DNA of 5,162 nt, from contig CADBLW010000262.1 in assembly GCA_902795625.1 (NCBI GenBank), positions 1 to 5,162 of the forward strand. Direction: 5' to 3'. The translations under genes were made by a program, and so were the position numbers. Below, one piece after another: positions 1 to 4,789 of this stretch. The notes under the pieces were generated by a model, which worked only from the letters and a program-made list of their open reading frames with translations, had not been told where the DNA came from and made no database searches. The DNA is from an uncultured Lachnospiraceae bacterium. Lineage in GTDB: Bacteria; Bacillota; Clostridia; Lachnospirales; Lachnospiraceae. Every line of letters begins with the position of its first letter. Within the stretch, counting starts at the first letter, position 1.

Positions 1-7
1 ACAGGGG

Positions 8-36
8 TTGTATTGTTCCCGGCATTTTGCTATTAT
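8..36 (+). promoter_or_regulatory. Possible sigma-A promoter with extended -10
   Basis: A TATTAT hexamer at 31-36 is preceded by TGC (28-30), which forms an extended -10 element. A weak -35 candidate, TTGTAT (8-13), lies 17 nt upstream and matches only the TTG of the consensus. Transcription would start near 43 and give a leader of about 50 nt before the first gene. Confidence is limited because the -35 is poor and the upstream context is cut off by the window edge. Confidence 0.4.
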
Positions 37-77
37 CAGTGTGTAGCAATACCGTCACCGGAACGGGACGGAGAAGC

Positions 78-84
78 GGGAGGA
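78..84 (+). promoter_or_regulatory. Ribosome binding site that fixes the first gene's start
   Basis: GGGAGGA sits 8 nt before the ATG at 93. This favours that ATG over the in-frame upstream TTG at 27, which overlaps the putative -10 element and has no Shine-Dalgarno sequence. Confidence 0.75.
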
Positions 85-92
85 AACAGCTC

Positions 93-407
93 ATGGGAAA
101 TTCCGGATCGTACGGGGAATGGACCCGCGCCAAAGAGGAACTGGTTTCGACACTCATGTCCCTCGGCCATCCGGGAGAACTCGGGGAGCTGATCGCGAGA
201 CAGCTCGGAAGTCCGAAAGCCATACGACGCATGACTTCGTACCTGCATCAGGTAAGACCGCGCAGCGCGGAGGAAGTCGTGGACGAGATGCTTGCGATCA
301 GCAGCGAGATCGAAGCCTGGCACAAAAAGAAAGCCAGTGAACAGGCCAACGCAAGCTACACGGAGTATCTGAACGAGCGAAGAGCGGAGGATGATCCGGA
401 CGACTGA
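93..407 (+). CDS. Small conserved hypothetical protein, 104 aa
   Basis: I do not recognise a named family, although similar short proteins occur in Lachnospiraceae and related Clostridia as far as I recall. The start at 93 is chosen for its GGGAGGA site. An in-frame extension to a TTG at 27 adds 22 residues that do not resemble the rest of the protein. The chain is soluble and rich in charge, with no signal peptide or membrane segment. It looks mostly alpha-helical: helix-like stretches cover about residues 10-37, 40-53 and 57-94, with the turn motif GSPKA (39-43) and the segment VRPRSAEEVVDEML (54-67) the most family-like parts. The tail after residue 96 is strongly acidic (EDDPDD). A small DNA- or protein-binding role is possible but nothing proves it. 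The next gene starts 69 nt downstream on the same strand and ends at a terminator, so the two probably share a transcript. Confidence 0.75.
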   Translation: MGNSGSYGEWTRAKEELVSTLMSLGHPGELGELIARQLGSPKAIRRMTSYLHQVRPRSAEEVVDEMLAISSEIEAWHKKKASEQANASYTEYLNERRAEDDPDD

Positions 408-463
408 GCGCACCATAGGGACGGAGAAAAGATTTTCCGAAAGCAGGTCGAAAGAGTGTTCAC

Positions 464-470
464 GGAGGTG
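464..470 (+). promoter_or_regulatory. Ribosome binding site of the zinc-ribbon gene
   Basis: GGAGGTG, close to the perfect anti-Shine-Dalgarno match, lies 6 nt before the ATG at 477. It rules against the in-frame GTG at 456, which would place this site inside the coding region. Confidence 0.8.
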
Positions 471-476
471 GGCTAC

Positions 477-671
477 ATGAAAAATAAGGCATACTGGATC
501 CGACACAGCCACGTATTCCGGCACGATGAGTTCGAGTGTTCCGAGTGCGGTGAGACCGCGGACAAACCCCGGAAAACCTGTCCGCACTGCGGAAGCGCGA
601 TGAAAGGCGTGCAGGGTGATACCGGCTGGGTCGACGAAATGGAAGCAATTGACGCGTGGTTTGACGATTAA
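477..671 (+). CDS. Small zinc-ribbon protein, 64 aa
   Basis: The protein carries two CxxC knuckles, Cys21/Cys24 (CSEC) and Cys35/Cys38 (CPHC), separated by ten residues. That is the spacing of a compact rubredoxin-like zinc ribbon binding one Zn(II) through four cysteines. The N-terminus is aromatic and basic (KAYWIRHSHVFRHDEFEC), with three histidines before the first knuckle. The C-terminus is acidic and ends in a WVDEMEAIDAWFDD-type helix. There is no membrane segment or signal peptide, so it should be cytoplasmic. Such mini-ribbons usually act as nucleic-acid or protein adaptors, but the sequence does not show the partner. Translation begins at ATG 477, 6 nt after GGAGGTG. The gene lies 69 nt after the 104-aa gene and six bases before a strong terminator, making it the last gene of its unit. 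The zinc ribbon is well supported; any specific role is unknown. Confidence 0.85.
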   Translation: MKNKAYWIRHSHVFRHDEFECSECGETADKPRKTCPHCGSAMKGVQGDTGWVDEMEAIDAWFDD

Positions 672-677
672 CGGATA

Positions 678-711
678 AAAAACCGTGTCCCGGATGAGGG
701 GCACGGTTTTT
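678..711 (+). terminator. Intrinsic transcription terminator
   Basis: A 14-bp stem pairs 678-691 with 698-711 across a 6-nt loop (GGATGA). All pairs are Watson-Crick except one T-G wobble (688/701). The 3' arm ends in five Ts (707-711) and the 5' arm begins with As, so it could also act on transcripts from the opposite direction. It lies six bases after the zinc-ribbon stop codon and just before the next promoter, separating two transcription units. Confidence 0.92.
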
Positions 712-732
712 GGGTTCAATCCGAGAAAACGC

Positions 733-762
733 TTGTTACAGGCGCTTTTGATATGGTATGAT
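733..762 (+). promoter_or_regulatory. Sigma-A promoter for the two-helix membrane protein gene
   Basis: The -35 TTGTTA (733-738) and the -10 TATGAT (757-762) are separated by 18 nt. TGG at 754-756 adds the TGn extended -10. The -10 differs from TATAAT at one position. Transcription should start near 769, giving a leader of about 35 nt before the ATG at 805. Its position directly after the terminator supports a new transcription unit. A short inverted pair (CGCTT/AGGCG, loop GTTAC) overlaps the -35, but it is too small to call an operator. Confidence 0.75.
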
Positions 763-787
763 AGATACGGAGTATTATGGCTTTTTT

Positions 788-796
788 AGGGGGGGA
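788..796 (+). promoter_or_regulatory. Unusual Shine-Dalgarno site with a seven-G run
   Basis: The ribosome binding site is A followed by seven Gs (789-795) and an A, immediately after a six-T run (782-787). It ends 8 nt before the ATG at 805. The site should pair well with 16S rRNA, but the homopolymer is unusual and could be prone to slippage. Confidence 0.7.
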
Positions 797-804
797 TACA
801 TAGG

Positions 805-1554
805 ATGAAGAACAACACGGCGGCGGTTGAGAAGAAAAATAAGAACAACAATGCGGCAGTCGAGAGGGAGATCAGGGGCAGAGCAAAGGCATTTGCGGCA
901 TATTCCTTCGCAATGGTCTTTTTTGTAGGTATTGTACTGATCGTCGCGTGGGACAAGATGTCGATACATTGGGCGTTTCTCGTTCATGTTTGTATTAATG
1001 TGGTGTTTATGATAATCAGCTTCCTTGCGATGCGGTATCCGCTGAAGTTTAAGTGGTTTTTCCGAAACCTGAAGTCGGAGAAGAAGGCGCAGCCGAAGCA
1101 GACGGAGTACAGGCATGATAAGAATTACGGCTTCATCTCGAAGGTCTTCGACCGGCCGGTTTCCGTGAGTGCCGCTGGTGTGCCCGGGGCCTATGTGGAA
1201 AAATGCATCGGGTTCTTTCAGAACATGAGTGAGGCGCAGATTGACCGTCTGGCCGATGACGCGATGTCATATTATCAGGAAATCAGGGAATACTCAGGCG
1301 ACGAGGTCGCAGACATGCCGGAAACCCTGAGCGGCCGCAAGATCCTCGACTGGGTTTACCCGAAGGTAATGTGGATCGAACATGACGACGGAGCAGAGGG
1401 AAAGATCCAGTTCATCGTCGAGTGTGACTGCGCGTGGGAGCCGGAGCACGGCATGGAGATCATCGTGTTTGACAAGGAGATCATCCATGTGGGCTCTTAC
1501 GACGGAGACCTTCAAGGCTGGAGGGAAGAGTATCTGTCGGACAAGGAGAACTGA
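805..1554 (+). CDS. Two-helix membrane protein with uncharacterised C-terminal domain, 249 aa
   Basis: I do not recognise a named family with confidence. The start at ATG 805 follows a G-rich Shine-Dalgarno site and a good promoter. The N-terminal 25 residues are polar and basic and contain a repeated K-N-N-x-A-A-V-E unit. Two hydrophobic helices follow at about 30-48 and 53-75, separated by a very short loop (DKMS), so they form a hairpin. Basic residues flank both sides (RGRAK before; FKWFFRNLKSEKK after), which predicts that both ends face the cytoplasm. After a linker, residues 105-249 form an acidic soluble domain. Near its end is a CDCAWEPEHGMEI segment (206-218), followed by a beta-rich VFDKEIIHVGSYDG stretch. 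That W-x-x-E-H-G pattern resembles small DUF domains sometimes annotated as immunity-like, such as DUF6985 or DUF2004, but this is only a resemblance from memory. No secretion signal is seen apart from the helices. tcdA follows after a 71-nt gap. Confidence 0.85.
   Translation: MKNNTAAVEKKNKNNNAAVEREIRGRAKAFAAYSFAMVFFVGIVLIVAWDKMSIHWAFLVHVCINVVFMIISFLAMRYPLKFKWFFRNLKSEKKAQPKQTEYRHDKNYGFISKVFDRPVSVSAAGVPGAYVEKCIGFFQNMSEAQIDRLADDAMSYYQEIREYSGDEVADMPETLSGRKILDWVYPKVMWIEHDDGAEGKIQFIVECDCAWEPEHGMEIIVFDKEIIHVGSYDGDLQGWREEYLSDKEN
808..864 (+). repeat. Imperfect 24-nt direct repeat inside the membrane protein gene
   Basis: Copies at 808-831 and 841-864 are offset by 33 nt and differ at four of 24 positions. 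Two of those differences are silent third-position changes (GCG/GCA, GTT/GTC). Both encode K-N-N-x-A-A-V-E, with a lysine-rich KKN spacer between. The in-frame 33-nt period suggests an ancient internal duplication of the cytoplasmic tail. Confidence 0.8.
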
Positions 1555-1625
1555 GAGAGGGTCGGTTCTCGGAACCGAACAAGCCAGGGACAAAACATAA
1601 CGGACAGAATAAGAGATCACGCAGA

Positions 1626-2420
1626 ATGGAAACGATTGATACTATGCAGGAAACTATGTCAGACCGGTTCGCAAGGACCGAATTGCTGCTGGGGAAGCTG
1701 GCGATGAAACGTCTGTCGGAGTGCCGCGTGGCCGTGTTCGGCATCGGCGGTGTCGGCGGCTATGTTTGTGAGGCGCTGGCGCGAAGCGGTGTCGGCGCAT
1801 TTGACCTGATCGATAATGACAGGGTCTGTCCGTCCAACATCAACCGGCAGATCATCGCGACCGGGAAGACAGTCGGACAGTACAAGACAGACGTCATGAG
1901 GGAACGAATCCTGGACATCAACCCGGAGGCGGAGGTGAATACACATCGGTGCTTCTTCCTTCCGGAAAATGCAACCGATTTTCCGTTTGAGAAGTACGAT
2001 TATGTGGTCGACGCCATTGATACCGTAACGGCTAAGATCGAGCTGGTCATGCAGTGTCAGAGGACGGGGACACCGATCATCAGTGCGATGGGGGCAGGGA
2101 ACAAGCTGGACGCTACGAGGTTCCGCGTCGCGGACATCTACAAGACAAGCATGGACCCGCTGGCCAAGGTTATGCGGCATGAGCTGAAGAAAAGAGGTGT
2201 CAAAAAACTGAAAGTCGTCTATTCGGAGGAGCAGCCGATCAGTCCCGCAGGAGAGGCGGAACCGGTTGACGGGGCGTTCAGATCAGAACAACCGGGGACT
2301 CCGGAGAAGCGGACGGGACGCAGATCCATCCCGGGCAGCACGGCCTTTGTGCCCTCTGTTGCGGGGCTGATCATTGCGGGAGAGGTGATCAAAGATTTAA
2401 CGGGTTTGCAGGAAAGTTAA
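1626..2420 (+). CDS. tcdA: tRNA threonylcarbamoyladenosine dehydratase (TcdA, ThiF/E1-like), 264 aa
   Basis: TcdA (also CsdL/YgdL) uses ATP to cyclise the t6A37 modification of ANN-decoding tRNAs to the cyclic ct6A form, in the cytoplasm. The family signature runs through the protein: SDRFARTELLLG (12-23), the nucleotide-binding glycine loop GIGGVGG (39-45), a DLIDND strand (60-65), SNINRQ (70-75) with the conserved Arg-Gln, Lys87, and the DAID motif (129-132). Also present are GAGNKLD (156-162), SMDPLAKVMRHELKKRG (175-191), VVYSEEQP (197-204) and IPGSTAFVPSVAGLIIAGEVIKDL (235-258). Length is normal for the family. ATG 1626 has only a weak ribosome site. An ATG at 1656 follows AGGA closely and would begin at MSDRFARTE, nearer to the usual N-terminus, so the true start may be 1656. 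The loop at about 206-231 lacks cysteines. The thioesterase gene starts 9 nt after the stop, indicating co-transcription. Confidence 0.93.
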   Translation: METIDTMQETMSDRFARTELLLGKLAMKRLSECRVAVFGIGGVGGYVCEALARSGVGAFDLIDNDRVCPSNINRQIIATGKTVGQYKTDVMRERILDINPEAEVNTHRCFFLPENATDFPFEKYDYVVDAIDTVTAKIELVMQCQRTGTPIISAMGAGNKLDATRFRVADIYKTSMDPLAKVMRHELKKRGVKKLKVVYSEEQPISPAGEAEPVDGAFRSEQPGTPEKRTGRRSIPGSTAFVPSVAGLIIAGEVIKDLTGLQES

Positions 2421-2429
2421 GGGGGACAG

Positions 2430-2858
2430 ATGGACGCATATAAGCATGTTGTGCAGTATTACGAGACCGACAAGATGGGCGTTACGCACCATTCCAACTA
2501 CATCCGGTGGATGGAGGAGGCGCGGATCGATTTTTTGAGCCGGATCGGCTGGGATTACGCGAGACTGGAGAGAGACGGTATCATCCCCCCGGTCACGGAG
2601 GTGACGTGCAGGTACCGAAAGAGCACGACCTTTGCGGATGAGATATTCATCACCGTGTCCGTCAAGGAGTACAGGGGGCTGCGGCTTGTGCTTGCCTATG
2701 AGATGAAAAATGCGGAGGGCAATACGGTTGCGACAGCCGAATCGGAGCACTGCTTTGTGGATACGAACGGAAAACCGATCCGCCTCTCAAAGAAGTTTCC
2801 CGAGTTCAGCAAGGTGCTGGAGGAACTGGCGGACGCGAACGGTGCCGCTGCCGAATGA
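2430..2858 (+). CDS. Acyl-CoA thioesterase, YbgC/4HBT hot-dog family, 142 aa
   Basis: Hot-dog thioesterases of the YbgC/FadM (4HBT) type hydrolyse the thioester of acyl-CoA in the cytoplasm. The diagnostic N-terminal motif YYETDKMGVTHHSNYIRWMEEAR occupies residues 10-32. Asp14 is at the catalytic aspartate position and HHSNY (20-24) lies on the central helix. Further family features are the PPVTEVTCRYRKSTTFADEI strand pair (about 51-70) and the late ATAESEHCFVDTNGKPIRL stretch (about 100-118), which matches the family ending H-C-F-x-D-x-x-G-K-P-x-R-L. Length is typical. The substrate chain length cannot be read from sequence. The start at ATG 2430 follows an AAGGGGG site with a short spacer, and the gene begins 9 nt after the tcdA stop, consistent with translational coupling. 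No function is known to link the two enzymes. The alanine-rich C-terminal end (ADANGAAAE) is probably disordered. Confidence 0.92.
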   Translation: MDAYKHVVQYYETDKMGVTHHSNYIRWMEEARIDFLSRIGWDYARLERDGIIPPVTEVTCRYRKSTTFADEIFITVSVKEYRGLRLVLAYEMKNAEGNTVATAESEHCFVDTNGKPIRLSKKFPEFSKVLEELADANGAAAE

Positions 2859-2923
2859 TGAAATACGACGAGATTGAGAAGAAAAGACCATAGGGTTGAG
2901 AAACATCTGAAAGGAGAATCACC

Positions 2924-3811
2924 ATGGATGGAAATAACACGGTAACCAGAACTTCAAACGAGGCGTTAACCCTGCTTCAGGAGAAGCGGAACGCGACCGG
3001 CAAGACCATGCTGTTCCTTGTGTTCAGCGTTTTCTTTCTGATCATTCCGCCGGTCGGTATCATCCTGATCCTGATCGTGGCATCGAGAGTTTCCAAACTC
3101 CGCAAGGAAATGAAGGAACTGTACAAGGACGCGTTTGTCCGGGAGCCGCTGAACAACAATTTCCGGGACGTTATTTATGAGCCGCAACGGGGGTTCTCCG
3201 AAGAAGATATCAAGAGCTTCCAGCTCTGCCTGTGGGGAAACAGCTACTGGTCCGAGGACTTCATCCAGGCCACCTACGAAGGCGTTCGCTTCACGGTCGC
3301 GGAAGTACATGTGATCGAAGTTGATAAGTCGAGCGACAGCAGCCGGTCCGAGACCTATTTTGAAGGCCGGATGATGGTGTTTAATTTTCCGAATAAGCTT
3401 GTCAATGCCGTGACGGTTTTCAGCAAGAAGTTCAAGCACAGAGACATGAGCCGCGCGGAGGCGAAGGAAACAAAGGTTGAGCTTGAGAATATGCAGTTCA
3501 ACGACGCGTTTGATGTGTATTCGCAGACACAGCAGGATGCATTCTACCTGATCACGCCTCACATGATGGAGCGTATGCAGGTGCTGGCCGGCAAATACGA
3601 CAGCATCGCCATGCGGGTCGTCGGAAACTGTGTCGTTCTCGCGTTCAATGAGCCGGGCAAGAACGTGTTTGACCAGAACATCGACGTTGGCCAGCTGGAC
3701 ATCGATCAGGAGATGGCCAAGGTGCAGGGTGAGATCGACGACATCAAGATGTTCATCACGGCGATACTCAATCTGAAACCGAATGCCTATGTAATGCCAC
3801 AGAATACCTGA
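2924..3811 (+). CDS. DUF3137-type membrane-anchored protein, 295 aa
   Basis: The layout matches the DUF3137 family, whose function is not established. A polar N-terminus with a short helix (about 12-22) precedes a hydrophobic stretch at about 29-53 (MLFLVFSVFFLIIPP then VGIILILIVA). That stretch contains a double proline, so it could be one kinked span or a tight hairpin. A basic helix (SRVSKLRKEMKELYKDAF) follows. The large soluble domain from about residue 90 to the end has the family pattern: F-x-A-T-Y-E-G-V-R-F near 113-122, an ETYFEGRMMVFNF strand near 143-155, a KVELENMQFNDAFDVYS segment near 184-200, and AFYLITPHMMERM near 206-218. The basic residues after the hydrophobic stretch favour a cytoplasmic soluble domain if there is a hairpin. 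ATG 2924 follows AAGGAG (2911-2916) at a 7-nt spacing. The ParB-HAD gene begins 84 nt downstream with no terminator between. The family call is from pattern memory. Confidence 0.87.
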   Translation: MDGNNTVTRTSNEALTLLQEKRNATGKTMLFLVFSVFFLIIPPVGIILILIVASRVSKLRKEMKELYKDAFVREPLNNNFRDVIYEPQRGFSEEDIKSFQLCLWGNSYWSEDFIQATYEGVRFTVAEVHVIEVDKSSDSSRSETYFEGRMMVFNFPNKLVNAVTVFSKKFKHRDMSRAEAKETKVELENMQFNDAFDVYSQTQQDAFYLITPHMMERMQVLAGKYDSIAMRVVGNCVVLAFNEPGKNVFDQNIDVGQLDIDQEMAKVQGEIDDIKMFITAILNLKPNAYVMPQNT

Positions 3812-3895
3812 TCAATACCTGAGGAACGCCCGAGGGATGCCGGAGGGGTTGTCTTCCGCAGAGGAAAATGAGTTGCGCGAAAAGAGGAGAGAGCC

Positions 3896-4789
3896 ATGGC
3901 GAAGAGTGAGTTTGATACCTTTTTGCTGGAGGAAGTGGAGAAGCAAAAGGGCGTTGCGTACCCCGTGAAGGCGAGCGTGTTCGAGCGCCTGCGCGTGAAG
4001 AAGGCGGCGTGCACGAAGCTGCATCCCAACCCGGAGGATGAGTTCACATTTCCCGACATCGGACCGAACTACGGCATCATCTCCAACTATGAGAAGATGA
4101 TCCTGGACAATCTGCGGGCGAAGCTGCCGGTGTTCGAGGAGCCGATCATGGTGGAGAAGCTTCATCCCCACGGGTATCTGATCCTCAACGGACACCATCG
4201 GTGGGCGGCAGCCCTGCGGCTCAAGGTGGGGAAGGTACCGGTGAAGATCATCAACCTCGCGCAGGAGTCGGATATCCGGAAAATCCTCGAGAAGTCCAAG
4301 CATGACAAGCGGGCAACCTTCGACATGGACGAGGTTGTCTTCCGTTCGGAAAATGATCCGTATCTCGAGAAGAAGCTCGGTTTTCCGTACAGCCTGAAGC
4401 ACAAGAGCCGGATCCGTCTCGGGATCCCCGCATTATTTTACGCACTGTCCAAGAACGGGTACGACATCTGGCTGTACTCCGCAAAATACGAGTCCATCGA
4501 CGATGTCAGGGATTTCTTCCGCTGCTACGGCGTGCATGTGGACGGTATCATCACCGGTATGGCGAAGGATAAGAAGAGCACGGCAGGCAGCAAGGCGGGA
4601 GTTGAGAAGCTTATCGCGAACAAGTATACAGTCACGCTTCACGTGGACAACGACATGATCCTGCGCACCGAGAAAAATGCGGGCACATTCCGCAAGTTCC
4701 CGCTGGACGCAGGTGAGAACTGGTCCAAGGAAGCGATCGCCGTGATCGGGGAGCTGGAGAAACATGGAGAAGAAGCAGCAAACAGATAA
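3896..4789 (+). CDS. ParB/sulfiredoxin-like domain fused to a HAD-type hydrolase, 297 aa
   Basis: This two-domain cytoplasmic protein has no membrane segment. Residues about 40-120 look like a ParB/sulfiredoxin (Srx) fold: KLHPNPEDEF (41-50), a region around EEPIMVEKL (81-89), then LILNGHHRWAAALRL (95-109) and VPVKIINL (114-121). NGHHR (98-102) is the diagnostic motif. ParB-like domains include CTPases, nucleases and small-molecule kinases, and the sequence does not say which this is. Residues about 138-290 form a haloacid dehalogenase (HAD) domain. Motif I is FDMDEVVF with Asp143 as nucleophile and Asp145 as acid-base. A motif II-like serine is Ser195 in IWLYS, a lysine cluster follows GMAKDKK (221-226), and motif IV-like acids are Asp251/Asp253 in LHVDND. 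These support a working phosphohydrolase of unknown substrate. ATG 3896 follows AGGAG (3885-3889). The HAD half is paralogous to the next gene, which overlaps this one by 26 nt. Confidence 0.88.
   Translation: MAKSEFDTFLLEEVEKQKGVAYPVKASVFERLRVKKAACTKLHPNPEDEFTFPDIGPNYGIISNYEKMILDNLRAKLPVFEEPIMVEKLHPHGYLILNGHHRWAAALRLKVGKVPVKIINLAQESDIRKILEKSKHDKRATFDMDEVVFRSENDPYLEKKLGFPYSLKHKSRIRLGIPALFYALSKNGYDIWLYSAKYESIDDVRDFFRCYGVHVDGIITGMAKDKKSTAGSKAGVEKLIANKYTVTLHVDNDMILRTEKNAGTFRKFPLDAGENWSKEAIAVIGELEKHGEEAANR

Noticed and set aside
27..92. Upstream TTG extension of the first gene
   Set aside because: It has no Shine-Dalgarno site and overlaps the putative -10 element, while the internal ATG at 93 has an excellent ribosome site.
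422..439. Small stem-loop between the first two genes
   Set aside because: Seven pairs with one bulged base and no following T-tract; too weak to call a terminator or regulatory element.
36..719. Long minus-strand open frame (227 codons)
   Set aside because: It runs antisense to two small genes with clear ribosome sites, a zinc-ribbon motif and a terminator, and its own translation shows no recognisable domain. It is a GC-driven shadow.
1562..1578. Seven-bp hairpin (TCGGTTC/GAACCGA, loop TCG) after the membrane protein gene
   Set aside because: It is perfectly paired but short and lacks a T-tract, so it is not an intrinsic terminator. It could be a minor RNA-processing or stability element, but nothing supports that.
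3803..3822. Nine-base direct repeat AATACCTGA spanning the DUF3137 stop codon
   Set aside because: The two copies lie 2 nt apart and duplicate the stop codon. It is too short to suggest an attachment site, and no mobile element is nearby.
3841..3858. Possible hairpin in the gap before the ParB-HAD gene
   Set aside because: The stem contains two wobble pairs and has no T-tract; not a credible terminator.
3837..3971. Small plus-strand open frame starting before the ParB-HAD gene
   Set aside because: It overlaps the well-supported ATG at 3896 in another frame, has no domain-like features, and its translation is arginine/tryptophan-rich as expected of an out-of-frame shadow.
3812..4402. Minus-strand open frame of 196 codons opposite the ParB-HAD gene
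   Set aside because: The + strand frame has the NGHHR and HAD motifs and a strong ribosome site; the antisense translation has no recognisable motif.
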